Counted from the first letter of the stretch, positions 1 through 11,560 are shown. The stretch: DNA of 64,000 nucleotides from Gavia stellata (GCF_030936135.1 NC_082617.1:205001-269000), one strand, 5' to 3'. Notes: a model not told the origin generated them from the sequence alone. A program made the numbers and translations.

Positions 1-56
1 AAGAAGAAAGAGAAGTGGAAGAAGAAGAAGAAGAAGAAAGAGAAGTGGAAGAAGAA

Positions 57-91
<35 letters not shown>

Positions 92-105
92 AGAAGAAGA
101 AGAAG

Positions 106-136
<31 letters not shown>

Positions 137-738
137 GGAAGAAGAAGAAGAAGAGGAAGAAGAAGAAGAAGTGGAAGAAGAAGTGGAAGAAGAAGTGGAA
201 GAAGAAGTGGAAGAAGAAGATAAAGAAGCGGAAGAAGAAGAAGAAGTGGAAGAAGAAGAAGAAGAAGAAAGAGAAGTGGAAGAAGAAGAAGAAGAAGAAA
301 CAGAAGTGGAAGAAGAAGAAGAATAAAGAGAAGTGGAAGAAGAAGAAGAAGTGGAAGAAGAAGAAGAAGTGGAAGAAGAAGAAGAAGAAGAAGAAAGAGA
401 AGTGGAAGAAGAAGAAGTGGAAGAAGAAGAAGAAGAAAGAGAAGTGGAAGAAGAAGAAGAAGAAGAAAGAGAAGTGGAAGAAGAAGAAGTGGAAGAAGAA
501 AGAGAAGTGGAAGAAGAAGAAGAAGAAAGAGAAGTGGAAGAAGAAGAAGAAGAAGAAAGAGAAGTGGAAGAAGAAGAAGAAGAAGAAAGAGAAGTGGAAG
601 AAGAAGAAGAAGAAGAAGAAAGAGAAGTGGAAGAAGAAGAAGAAGAAGAAGAAAGAGAAGTGGAAGAAGAAGAAGAAGAAGAAGAAGAAAGAGAAGTGGA
701 AGAAGAAGAAGAAGAAAGAGAAGTGGAAGAAGAAGAAG

Positions 739-769
<31 letters not shown>

Positions 770-1905
770 GGAAGAAGAAGAAGAAGAAGAAGAAAGAGAA
801 GTGGAAGAAGAAGAAGAAGAAGAAGAAGAAGAAAGAGAAGTGGAAGAAGAAGAAGAAGAAGAAGAAGAAGAAAGAGAAGTGGAAGAAGAAGAAGAAGAAG
901 AAGAAGAAGAAGAAGAAGAAAGAGAAGTGGAAGAAGAAGAAGAAGAAGAAGAAGAAAGAGTAGTGGAAGAAGAAGAAGAAGAAGAAGAAGAAGAAAGAGA
1001 AGTGGAAGAAGAGGAAGAAGAAGAAGAAAGAGAAGTGGAAGAAGAAGAAGAAGAAGAAGAAGAAGAAGAAAGAGAAGTGGAAGAAGAAGAAGAAGAAGAA
1101 AGAGAAGTGGAAGAAGAAGAAGAAGAAGAAACAGAAGTGGAAGAAGAAGAAGAAGAATAAAGAGAAGTGGAAGAAGAAGAAGAAGAAGTGGAAGAAGAAG
1201 AAGAAGTGGAAGAAGAAGAAGAAGAAAGAGAAGTGGAAGAAGAAGAAGAAGAAGAAGAAGAAGAAAGAGAAGTGGAAGAAGAAGAAGAAGAAGAAGAAGA
1301 AAGAGAAGTGGAAGAAGAAGAAGAAGAAGAAGAAGAAGAAAGAGAAGTGGAAGAAGAAGAAGAAGAAGAAGAAAGAGAAATGGAAGAAGAAGAAGAAGAA
1401 GAAGAAGAAGAAAGAGAAGTGGAAGAAGAGGAAGAAGAAGAAGAAAGAGAAGTGGAAGAAGAAGAAGAAGAAGAAGAAGAAAGAGAAGTGGAAGAAGAAG
1501 AAGAAGAAGAAAGAGAAGTGGAAGAAGAAGAAGAAACAGAAGTGGAAGAAGAAGAAGAATAAAGAGAAGTGGAAGAAGAAGAAGAAGAAGTGGAAGAAGA
1601 AGAAGAAGTGGAAGAAGAAGAAGAAGAAGAAGAAAGAGAAGTGGAAGAAGAAGAAGTGGAAGAAGAAGAAGAAGAAAGAGAAGTGGAAGAAGAAGAAGAA
1701 GAAGAAAGAGAAGTGGAAGAAGAAGAAGTGGAAGAAGAAGTGGAAGAAGAAAGAGAAGTGGAAGAAGAAGAAGAAGAAAGAGAAGTGGAAGAAGAAGAAG
1801 AAGAAGAAAGAGAAGTGGAAGAAGAAGAAGAAGAAGAAGAAGAAAGAGAAGTGGAAGAAGAAGAAGAAGAAAGAGAAGTGGAAGAAGAAGAAGAAGAAGA
1901 AGAAG

Positions 1906-1936
<31 letters not shown>

Positions 1937-3475
1937 GGAAGAAGAAGAAGAAGAAGGAGAAAGAGAAGTGGAAGAAGAAGAAGAAGAAGAAGAAGAAGAA
2001 AGAGAAGTGGAAGAAGAAGAAGAAGAAGAAGAAGAAGAAAGAGAAGTGGAAGAAGAAGAAGAAGAAGAAGAAGAAGAAGAAGAAGAAGAAGAAGAAGAAG
2101 AAGAAAGAGAAGTGGAAGAAGAAGAAGAAGAAGAAGAAGAAAGAGTAGTGGAAGAAGAAGAAGAAGAAGAAGAAAGAGAAGTGGAAGAAGAAGAAGAAGA
2201 AGAAGAAGAAGAAAGAGAAGTGGAAGAAGAAAAAGAAGAAGAAGAAAGAGAAGTGGAAGAAGAAGAAGAAGAAGAAGAAAGAGAAGTGGAAGAAGAAGAA
2301 GAAGAAGAAGAAGAAGAAAGAGAAGTGGAAGAAGAAAAAGAAGAAGAAGAAAGAGAAATGGAAGAAGAAGAAGAAGAAGAAGAAGAAGAAAGAGAAGTGG
2401 AAGAAGAAGAAGAAGAAGAAGAAGAAAGAGAAGTGGAAGAAGAAGAAGAAGAAGAAGAAGAAAGAGAAGTGGAAGAAGAAGAAGAAGAAGAAGAAGAAAG
2501 AGAAATGGAAGAAGAAGAAGAAGAAGAAGAAGAAGAAGAAGAAGAAAGAGAAGTGGAAGAAGAAGAAGAAGAAGAAGAAGAAAGAGAAGTGGAAGAAGAA
2601 GAAGAAGAAGAAGAAGAAAGAGAAGTGGAAGAAGAAGAAGAAGAAGAAGAAGAAAGAGAAGTGGAAGAAGAAGAAGAAGAAAGAGAAGTGGAAGAAGAAG
2701 AAGAAGAAAGAGAAGTGGAAGAAGAAGAAGAAGAAGAAAGAGAAGTGGAAGAAGAAGAAGAAGAAGAAAGAGAAGTGGAAGAAGAAGAAGAAGAAGAAGA
2801 AAGAAGAAGTGGAAGAAGAAGAAGAAGAAGAAGAAAGAGAAGTGAAAGAAGAAGAAGAAGAAGAAGAAAGAGAAGTCGAAGAAGAAGAAGAAGAAGAAGA
2901 AGAAGAAGAAGAAGAAGAAGAAGAAAGAGAAGTGGAAGAAGAAGAAGAAGAAGAAGAAGAAGAAGAAGAAGAAGAAGAAGAAGAAGAAGAAGAAAGAGAA
3001 GTGGAAGAAGAAGAAGAAGAAGAAGAAGAAAGAGAAGTGGAAGAAGAAGAAGAAGAAGAAGAAGAATAGAAGTGGAAGAAGAAGAAGAATAAGAAGATAG
3101 AGAAGTGGAAGAAGATAGAGGAGAAGGAGAAGAAGACAGAGAAGGAGAAGACAGAGAAGGAGAAGACAGAGAAGGAGAAGACAGAGATGAAGAAGACAGA
3201 GAAGGAGAAGACAGAGATGAAGAAGATAGAGATGAAGAAGATAGAGATGAAGAAGATAGAGATGAAGACAGAAAAGGAGAAGATAGAGATGAAGAAGATG
3301 AAGAAGAAGCTGAAGCTGAAGAATCAGAAGAAGTGGAAGAAAAAGCAGAGGAAGAAGAAGAAGAAGTAGAAGCAGAGGAAGAAGAAGGAGAAGCAGCAGT
3401 ACAAGTACAAGCAGGAAAAGATGAAGAAGCAGAAGCAGAAGCAGAAGAAGAGGTGTGTGGTACCGTGGGGTATTT
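1..3475. repeat. GAA-rich polypurine minisatellite with higher-order units
   Basis: Almost every base on the plus strand is a purine; the main exceptions are the T of recurring GTG and GATAGA variants. Short runs of GAA are broken by AAAGAGAAGTG every 20 to 45 bases. Read on the plus strand it gives very long Glu-rich frames (blocks of E with REV punctuation). This is a property of the repeat, with no evidence of a gene. Blocks end at a shared pattern, ACAGAAGTGGAAGAAG followed by a TAA, near 326, 1160 and 1562. From about 3105 the unit drifts to GATAGA/GACAGA and GAAGCA variants and fades into unique sequence after about 3475. Confidence 0.95.
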
Positions 3476-3730
3476 TCCAAAGCTTGACACGTATCGATGA
3501 CAAGCACAGTTTCTGCCTTCCAAAAGTTGCTCCACTGTGCTTCTTGGCCAGTGACGCATGAAAAGCGCTCTCGGGCCTTCCTGTTCCCCTGTGAACCAAT
3601 GAAAACAGTGGGACAATGAGCTCTGCTGAAACACATGAAGCACTGCGTATGTGGAAATAAAACTTACCTTCTCTTCCAACAAACTGCTAACTGACAGAGA
3701 GGAAAATTTAGGAAGTTCAGCGGCACTCAC
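3476..3730. other. Unique sequence between the GAA repeat and the RBBP6-like exons
   Basis: Ordinary unique DNA with no exon recognised on either strand. It holds the donor side of the last visible RBBP6-like exon, so on the minus strand it would be intron. Confidence 0.5.
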
Positions 3731-3865
3731 CAGAGCAGCAGGAGGTGTAAGAGTCATGACCGGTGGTGGAGGGGGTGGCGGTGGCGGCTGCTGCTGCTTT
3801 TGCTGCTGAATCAGCTTATGGAGCCTTTTTGTGTAGCCAGTTCCATTTTTGAAGTTGTTCACAGC
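3731..3865 (-). CDS. RBBP6: RBBP6-like exon after the RING: AVNNFKNGTGY plus Gln/Pro tract
   Basis: This 135-base exon has acceptor CTCTAG and donor GTGAGT. It encodes AVNNFKNGTGYTKRLHKLIQ, a match to the segment after the RING, then a Gln-rich run and ten prolines. The Pro run is a known feature of RBBP6 after this point; the Gln run is a CAG-type expansion on top of it. No later RBBP6 exons (SR-rich, p53- or Rb-binding parts) are visible before the GAA repeat. Confidence 0.8.
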
Positions 3866-6800
3866 CTAGAGGCAGGAAAACATTGACAAAATGTAATACG
3901 AAACACAGTAGATAGATGAAAAAAAGCCTGCAGAGTAAAATTCCTTGTGTATTCCTGTAAATGCTATCAAGCCTAAAATAAATCACCATACAGATCTATG
4001 AATACATCACATTAAACTCTGATATTAATGGTGGGTAACTCAGAGTATCTGTATTTAAAGTACTTCAGTGTTAGCTCTGAACTTGAAAAGTGAGGCAATC
4101 GTGTTAAACAAAAGCGTGAGCTGAACTTGCCAGGTTGTCTCTTAACTGTAAGCTTCTGTAACAACAGAGAATGTATTTGAACAGTGAATTTAGCCTTATT
4201 CAACTCAGCCTTGCTGAAGGAGATTTATATTAATATTTTCTTCCCTTTCAGCTTTTTACAAATAGCCTTTTCTTACAGTTGACGTAAAAGTCATCGTGTT
4301 ACCTTGCATAGGAACTGGTTGGCGATTAAAGCATCAGGAGAAACATCTGTGTGATTACCCGCTGGGCATGTATGTTCCTCGGATTCCAGTAATGCTGTTC
4401 TAATACCTGTGAATCATTAGAATCATCAAAATACTCTTTAGCCAAACGAAGGAAATTTGGGGGGTTCTAATCAATCATAAAAACACGTATATGATTAATG
4501 GGTGAATATGGTCTTGAACTCAGAGCATGAAGTTCTAAATGTTCAATAGTGTAAAAAATTCCTAGCATCAATTCTAGATCCTTAAAATAAAGATGAAAAG
4601 TCAAAACCGCTACATGGTAATTTTTATCCTCTCGGCACTATTTTGAAATGTGTAGTTACACACTGTTTTCGAGCCAAGTGTCAAATCAAGATCGAGACCA
4701 TTACCAGTCAAGTATTTCCTTGTGTTACTTAGTCATATCTTAGGAGCAGAATGAGAGCGTTTTAAAACCTGAAGAAAAATGCTAACCCTTTTCCAAATGT
4801 AAATTCAGAGTGGTGGTATACTAAAAAAGGCTTAACCTTTGGGAAATTAAAGCAGCATCCAACCCTCGAGTCACCCAGATCCAAACATGGACTGCAGGCA
4901 GAAGTTAAGAAAAATGGCAGGGATTTGACCCACAAATGCACCAGGCTCCAACCTTGTGCCAGAATTTGTATACCAGGTTTTAGACATTTTCATTTGCAGG
5001 CAAACTACTAAACTAAACTGCTTTGTCAGGTAACGTGGAAAGATCAAAGACAGACCTTCAGAATACCACTTTGTGTAGCAACGATATTTAAATTCACAGC
5101 AATCTATTAAAGGCATTTATGTACTCAGAGGGGCCCAAACAATATCGCTTCAATGATACAGTCTTAGGAACAAAGACCCAAGTATTTAAGGACATCAGAA
5201 GGAATCATTTAGCTGCACAGAACTGCCCTCAAGAGGTATGGGATATGTTTGTTTGGGTATTTCTTTGAACCCCCAAGCCAAAAGTAAGAAACAGTACCAA
5301 GTTTAACAATCATGGATTCTCAGTGGGTTTTGATAACATTCTCAAAAACCATTAGGCAAAAAAAGTATTTAAAAACAAAAGCTAAGTGATACAATGTCAA
5401 AATGGCAAAAAATACACTCCAATCAATTTTTATTGCAGGAAAGAAAGAGCACACAACCACCTAGACCAACATCCATATTACTAGCTGTAGGCAGACAGCT
5501 GTAGAACGTGGCGCCATGTTCAGTTGTGCAAACCTTGAGCCTACGTGATCTACAAACGATCATACGTTATCCGTAGAGCACAAAGTCGTTCAGGAAATAT
5601 TCTGGCATATTCGATATGAAATACAATGCATTACTAGGCACAAGCACCAAGATTCACTTTACAACTGTGCAATGGCATGACTCAGTTTTTCCTTTGCTGA
5701 ACCAACTACATGGTATTTACAACACAGACTATGTTTTACTGGGAAATACATTAAGTTAATGTTTGGAAAATTAATACAAGGCTTCATTGTTGAGATCTAA
5801 GTGCAGCATGTAGAAAAAAGTCTGAGATTGTGTTTTTACATACCGCTTTTGGTGTTCCACTCACTGGCTCAGTTCGACTTCTAGAAGAAGAAATAAAGGT
5901 GATCAGAACTTAAACTAAAGTACTTGTACCCAACATCAAGCAGTGAAAACAGATTATAAAACCTCAACATCAAAACATTCTGTTCTGATAGTCTAGTGAC
6001 TGTGGAAATTTATTCATATACATAAATACTTCTCTCTTTGTACATTCAGTGCAACTAAAAAAACCCCCAAAAATCCCATTTCTCCTTTGTCACAAATTAC
6101 TCTAAGACTTACAGATGTAGAACACAACAGTGCAAGACAAAGTCCTCAGATATTTTGTCTCTGCTGCATACGTATCGAAAATATGAAGTCTGTACCACGG
6201 TTTTGTGTTCTTAAATAATCAGCCATCAACATATGAAGGTAACTTTAGCCACCTGTATATCCCCAGTATTACAAATAGGTACCAGAGAGAGTACTTTAGC
6301 CTCTAAGAAAGAACAGGGGTAGTCGAGACCCTTTGAAGTGCAAGTTTACTTAAGGGAAAAAAATCAGTCATCTGACAGAGAAATAACAACAATGTCAGCA
6401 GCAGAGTCTTTAGAACAGTGTTTCTTTGTGGAAGCCTAAGCACTGTGTTCAGGTATCGACTGCACTTAGCCATGAAAGTGCCAAAATGCTACATGCGTTA
6501 CATATGCTATATTGGCTAAAAATAGTAGTAGAAATGTCACCTGAAAGCAGTTCCTAGGATTTTGTGCGATTTAGGAGTCCCATGACAAAAACACAAAAGG
6601 TCTTAATCGCCAGCATGTGCTTTAAGATAATCTTGAAAATGCTACAATATCTTAGGAAATATCTATTACATTTGAAACCTTGCTGAGCTTCCACATACTC
6701 ATTGATCTCTATTTGCATGCTGCTCATCACGAATCGGACATGCAACCATTGATACAGTTAACAAACCATTCATACATCATCCAAAGCATCCCACGAGCAG

Positions 6801-9800
6801 AGGCAATTCAAAGGCTCCTATGGACCTGATGTACAAATAGAAAGGCTCACGCTTCCTGCCACTGCTAGAACACCACCAGGCTCGCAGCTACAGCCACGTA
6901 CCTCCTGAAGATGAGGAAGTACGAGGAAACACTTTAGATTGCCACACGATGGTTTCTTCATCCATTGACCTTGAAGAACATACTCCAAGGCGAGTAACGC
7001 ATTTTGAAGGCCTCTCCACCATTACAGCCCACATTCATCATCCCCAAATGTTAACCACTCTACCAGTTGTTTCTGCAATGTTTTCAGCTGAAGGAATAGA
7101 AAGCTAATCTGCCTGGTTAATTTTCAACGTTACAACAGCAGTGCCATTCCTTCCTTATCCCCACATCCAGCTATTTCTTTGATCTTTGATGCTAGCAGCA
7201 CCTATCCTCTCCTTTTAGGGCAGCATTACAACAGCAGGAGAGGGTGCCATCCAACCAGAAATGGAGGATGCACTGACAAGACAGCACTAAGCATACATAT
7301 TTCAATTAATCTCCCAAACAAAGCCATGTTTATAAGAACCATGCTGTGGCATCCAGAATTCCTAGGGAGTGCCTGAAAGCACTGCAGCAACTACTGCAGT
7401 CATATGCCCAAAGTTTACATGCAGAGCCACATAAATGCATGGGTTTTTGCTTGCAGATGCTTCATGGGCACCAGGATGCTGCTGTACTGTTTGTTCGAGA
7501 CACACTGTAACTCATCAGTCTACTTTATTCTTGAGAACCAACATCAGAAAGGCACGGCAAAACCACAAGCTAGTAATACCTACTGATTGTGGTGAAGAGG
7601 CATATCTTTAAGGTGGCTGGAAAACATGGCCATTCAAACAACGCTAATGGAGCTGCTACAGAATGGGACTGTAGGAATATGTAAATGACAGCCATAATCC
7701 TGTAGTCAGGATTGCATTTGAATAGCTGTAATTTTAATCACTACACCCGATTCTCTGTCCTCTGTAAACCTCAGGAACACAGAATTAAAACCTGGAGCAC
7801 AGATAATCAGCTTAGGGTAAAAACAGACATAGAAAGACAACTCCTAACATTTGCTAAGGTGCTGCACTGCTTACTGAGTTTCAAGTTTGGAAAGGATTAA
7901 CTGTTCCTTCATCGTACTCACACAAAAGGCAATCCACTTTAGCATATTGTTCTTTTTCTCTTGCCTGAAACCGGCGTTGTCTTTAGGAAACTAACAGGAA
8001 TCACTTATGAATGGAACTTCTTGTTTGCATGGTTCACCAGCTGGTAGCCCTTGGTCTTTATAGCTGGTACGCAAAACACCCATATTTGGGGCATACGAAT
8101 ACCTGCCGTATCCCGCCCCCCCTTCCCCAAATGCAAGAAATAGTCAAACACTCAGACTTGGACTCTTCTGAGATGGGAACAAATTATAAGTTTACACTAC
8201 AATGCGAATCTGTCTTTACTATAAAAGCAATAAAAGCAAACACATATAATAAGGAATCTCTCCACCGAGAGGAAACAGGATCTGCAACTTGGCTCTCAGA
8301 ACAATCAACCCCAAGAACAAACCCAACAGATTCATTTTACAAGTTACCATTGTTGGAGATGGAACTCCATGTCCCCGCAGGCTGAAAAATGTCAGTCTAC
8401 TTTGGGACAGATACGTTAAAATCTACCCCATGACAACAAAAATTAACAGCAGCTTTAACAAGAAAGAGACGATCTGAATGCCTCTGTAAACTAAAAGCCA
8501 CAAAAAAGTTAACACACTGAAACCCCTAACAAAGAATACAGTACATTATGGATACTTACGGAACATAGGTTTTGCTGGTAGCTTTAACTCCTCCAGCAAG
8601 GATTCTTCTAACAATTCCCGACGAGCTCTTAGGAATCGGGGCATTACCATGTGGGTATTCTGAAAACAACATAAATACAGACAAAAACATTAGTCAATTA
8701 ATGAGAATGTATATTAATATGTAATTGCGTAGCCCTTCAGAGAATCCCTTTACAGACATTAAAGCAAAACTTTATAGGTAACATCGCGCCGTTATCATCT
8801 CAACACGCTAACAGTACATTTCAAGAAATCTTCACGTTTGATAATCAAACACAAGCAGCAAAATATTTCTCTTTTTTTTACAATAGTTTGAATGCCAACA
8901 GCAAAATGGTCTCAAAGGTCACTAAAGAAGAGTCTGCTAATGCACGAGGTTCTCTCCTGATCTAGCTTAAGTTGCTTTTGCTTCCATTAGGCTACAAAAC
9001 CAATAGATCTTCGGAGCAAAACAAACCACAGCAAAGTCTCACCTGCGTAAGCCAGATTCTAAAGCCTGACTAGCTTGCCCTGCAACAAACCAGGCACTTA
9101 GCTAAAGCATGAAAACTCCACACCGTCACTTTCATAGCTGTTAACTAAAAACGATGCACCTCTGCTGCCAGTGCTCCAGGCTGACAGAACACAGAAGAGA
9201 GCCTGCCACCGCTGCCTATTTCTTGGAGCTTAATCCATCAACAACCACACTTCTCAGCTGCTCAGTGCTTTACATTTAAATGGAAACAAAACTGGCAGGG
9301 CTAGAATTTGGATCACAGAAGTTTTGGGGGGGTTTTGAGCTTGATTTCACAAGCAGGGCAAAACTGGCTCAAACTAAAGGGGCATTTCCCCTCTTTAGCT
9401 TTTATTAAAGGTGAAGTGGAAAAAACATAGGCTAAAAAGCTAACTTTTTTTTTTTTTAATAGGAAAAGACTAAAGCTGGAGCGCTATTCCTGAAGTCCCT
9501 GGAAATTTTTGTTTGCTCAGTTTGAATTTAACAGATGCCAGCTTAGTCTAACAGCTCTCAGACTAAACGGGCATCTCCCACCAGGAACCTGTTCCCTGCA
9601 GGCAGCAACATCCCCTGGCAACTACTAGGACCTGCAAAGCAGTATCACTCTGCCTCAACGCATGACTCAACATCTGCAAAGCGAGCAGTGACATCATGCT
9701 CAACAAGGCTACTTTTCACACGTGTCCAAGCAGAGCTCCAATAGAAATGTTCAACAAAGCTGGAGGTAACAACATTGTGGATTCCTATTCCCTAGCAGCA

Positions 9801-11121
9801 CGCCACTTGTTTTAGTGTCAGTGATGGCCAGTACGTAGCTACTGGGCTTTTGTCAATCTGACCTGTGATTAAAAATAAGGATTCAATTAACTCAGAAAGC
9901 TTACAAGAGCACAGGAAGATTTGGGTGTTCTATTAAAGTCCAGAGCAGAAGAGACACAAGGGTCTGAAACTTGCTACCTATTCTACAAGAAAATAGTAGG
10001 CTTGAAAGAGTCAAGGGGAAGAAGCATTTCAAGGAATGAATGGAGGCAGACAACTTAAACAACAGCTACTTTGACTGCTGCCTCATACGGAAGAATTGAT
10101 GACTTCTCTAAGAACATTTCTTATGTATATTCACCACAAGTGTTCTGCCATAAAACTTCAGTACTGCCCTGAGGTGGTTAACACGTGGTGCCAGGAAAAG
10201 AAAAACAAGGTTAGAAATCAATGAGAAAATGATGCTCAATAGCATCTGAATGGCAATGTCTTTGGTGTAGAAAAGCAGTTACGTTAACATGAAATTCCAA
10301 AGGATAATTTAGATACAGAGAACACTCACGTGCAAGATGGCCCCAAAATGGGGATAGTGAGCACTTTCTGCAACAGCCACAAAACCACTTTTCCAGGTGC
10401 AGTGGGGTAAAACAAGTTGAAGACAAAATTCAGTCACTCAAACCACTTTTCTTCTTCAAATTAGCCATCTATTCTATCACTTTCAGCTTTCTCTGCCAGA
10501 TTTCAAAGAAATCTGGCAAGTTTGTTATTACAAGGCATCCTCCCACGTTTCCTTACCATTTTACCTAGAAGAATTCCAGGAAACCAAAACGTTTGTAAGC
10601 ACTACCTGTTGCACATCAATGATGTATTCTTCTACGCATAGCTCTGTGTCTAAAACACGGATCTGAAGGTAGTTGTCAGAGCAGCAGCTACGAAAGAACA
10701 GCTCTGTGAGGCTCCCAACACAAGTCACAGCTACCGATCGTGGCCAAATCGCATTATGGCTTCCCACACCGTTTAATCCCTGGAGCCCCTTGCCCCCCAC
10801 ACGCCGGCGGGATGGGCCCCAGGCTGACTCACGCTGCGTGGGGACGAGCCACAAAGAGCAGAGCGCGGCTCCTGCAGACGCAGCCAGCGCAGGGCGGTCT
10901 GTGATGCTGCCAGCCGGGCGGTGCCCGAGGCCCCGCGCCCGCCACCCCCACGCACCTTCTGTAGTCTGGGCGTTGGTGATCTGCAGGTGGCAGTTGGCCG
11001 CCTTCAGCTTCTCGCGGCCCATGATCTGGCGCTTGAGGTCGCACAGGGAGATGTGGAGGCCGTCGAAGGTGACCGCGTCATAGTTCAGCTTGGGGGAGAA
11101 CTTGTAATGGATGCACAACGT
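3731..11121 (-). CDS. RBBP6: RBBP6-like gene (DWNN domain plus RING remnant), five exons recognised
   Basis: RBBP6 is a nuclear E3 ubiquitin ligase that also takes part in mRNA 3'-end processing. It carries an N-terminal ubiquitin-like DWNN domain, a zinc knuckle and a RING-type domain. Five minus-strand exons match it in order: 10956-11121, 8560-8659, 5844-5880, 4303-4406 and 3731-3865. Phases are consistent across the first three, giving 101 codons of DWNN region. The exons expected between 5844 and 4406 (linker, zinc knuckle, first half of the RING) were not found. The codon at the normal start Met is ACG, and one RING cysteine is Gly. Introns are retained, so this is not a retrocopy. It may be a divergent paralogue that makes only the DWNN isoform, or a decaying duplicate. 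The family assignment is strong; functionality is uncertain. Confidence 0.8.
4303..4406 (-). CDS. RBBP6: RBBP6-like exon with the second half of the RING domain, one cysteine lost
   Basis: The exon reads IRTALLESEEHTCPAGNHTD and then VSPDALIANQFLCK, matching the end of the RBBP6 RING. The acceptor is CACAG and the donor GTAACA. The family has a CPxC pair of metal ligands here. This copy has CPAG, so the second ligand is Gly. The Cys just before IRT can be completed by the last base of the missing previous exon. The preceding exon, which should carry the first cysteines, was not found within the 1.4 kb up to exon 3. Confidence 0.75.
5429..5434 (-). promoter_or_regulatory. Possible polyadenylation signal of the short RBBP6-like isoform
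   Basis: AATAAA on the minus strand, about 350 bases after the TGA of the read-through isoform. The position suits a short 3' UTR. It is supported by position only. Confidence 0.4.
5784..5843 (-). CDS. RBBP6: Read-through tail of the DWNN-only isoform
   Basis: If the exon 3 donor is not used, the frame continues for 19 codons beginning VCKNTISDFF and stops at TGA (5784-5786). The short human RBBP6 isoform also reads past this donor and, as I recall, continues VCKNTISHFF before stopping. Conservation of this intronic coding extension suggests selection on the short product, a roughly 120-residue DWNN protein. A minus-strand AATAAA lies about 350 bases downstream at 5429-5434. Confidence 0.7.
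   Translation of the reverse strand, partial: VCKNTISDFFLHAALRSQQ
5844..5880 (-). CDS. RBBP6: RBBP6-like coding exon 3
   Basis: A 37-base exon with acceptor CTTCTTCTAG and donor GTATGT encodes SRTEPVSGTPKA, the segment right after DWNN in RBBP6. It completes 303 coding bases with exons 1 and 2. Reading on through the donor gives the DWNN-only isoform tail, listed separately. Confidence 0.85.
5881..8559 (-). other. Intron 2 of the RBBP6-like gene
   Basis: AT-rich unique sequence with no further exon or clear mobile element recognised. The short frames here have no family resemblance. Confidence 0.6.
8560..8659 (-). CDS. RBBP6: RBBP6-like coding exon 2 (DWNN, C-terminal part)
   Basis: This 100-base exon has the acceptor TTTTCAG and the donor GTAAGT. 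It continues the frame from exon 1 and encodes APIPKSSSGIVRRILAGGVK followed by ATSKTYV, matching the last strands of the DWNN fold. There is no stop or frameshift. Differences from the family include HG for the acidic pair DD just before N-A, and a Pro at the last split codon. Confidence 0.85.
8660..10955 (-). other. Intron 1 of the RBBP6-like gene
   Basis: Unique sequence without recognisable exons or repeats. It contains a T run near 9445. Confidence 0.6.
10956..11121 (-). CDS. RBBP6: RBBP6-like coding exon 1 (DWNN, N-terminal part)
   Basis: The exon encodes the first 55 residues of the DWNN ubiquitin-like fold, including YKFSPKLNYDAVTFDGLHIS and QIMGREKLKAANCHLQITNA, with few differences from vertebrate RBBP6 as I recall it. 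The codon where the family has its start Met is ACG at 11119-11121, and an in-frame TAG lies 15 codons upstream with no ATG between. The donor follows GAAG at 10956 and reads GTGCGT. The exon ends after the first base of a codon, which matches the phase of the next exon. ACG initiation (A at -3) or an unseen upstream exon could rescue the start. Confidence 0.85.
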
Positions 11122-11560
11122 GGTCGGGGCCAGGCGGTGCCGGCTCCACAAAGGCGTCTACCGCGGCAGATGGCGTCATGGCCTCTGCGCCGGGTTAGGA
11201 CCCACAGCGGCTCGGGGAAAAAAACCACTGAGGGGATCAGGGCAAGCAGCGCAGGCTGAGATCAAGCTCCTCCTCGCAGCAGGGTTGGGCAGGCAGACAA
11301 CTGGGAGAGGTCCCCGCGGCCCTGGCTCGGCCTCTGCTCTCTCTCCCGCATACAGCGCTCCCAGGCCCGACCGCTCGCCATGGCGACTCGGGGCCCCCCA
11401 GCGTTCCGCTGAAGGGTTTCCCGGCCGCCAACCACACAGCGCATCACTGCAAAGGCACACCGCACCCACCCCCTGCCCCACGTAACCCAGCACACTATGA
11501 CAAAAGGACCGCGTCACGTGGGCGTGGCGGCCCCATCCTCTTCATCCTAACGCCAAGCAC
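11122..11560 (-). promoter_or_regulatory. CpG-rich presumed promoter of the RBBP6-like gene
   Basis: GC- and CpG-rich DNA immediately upstream of the first coding exon, extending from the exon itself, as expected for a housekeeping-type promoter. It includes the palindrome-like CGCCATGGCGAC near 11377, which resembles an RFX half-site pair. No TATA box is seen. Confidence 0.45.

Noticed and set aside
15-3500. Long Glu-rich open frames on the plus strand
   Set aside because: They follow entirely from GAA and GTG repeat units; stops fall at repeat-block ends and no non-repetitive coding sequence or promoter is present.
4871-5116. 81-codon minus-strand frame between RBBP6-like exons
   Set aside because: Checked as a candidate for the missing zinc-knuckle or RING exon; no Cys-x2-Cys motif or similarity to RBBP6 was found.
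10561-10955. Continuation of the RBBP6-like exon 1 frame to a 196-codon product
   Set aside because: The match to the family ends exactly at the GTGCGT donor at 10956, and the next exon resumes in phase at 8659, so the extension is intron.
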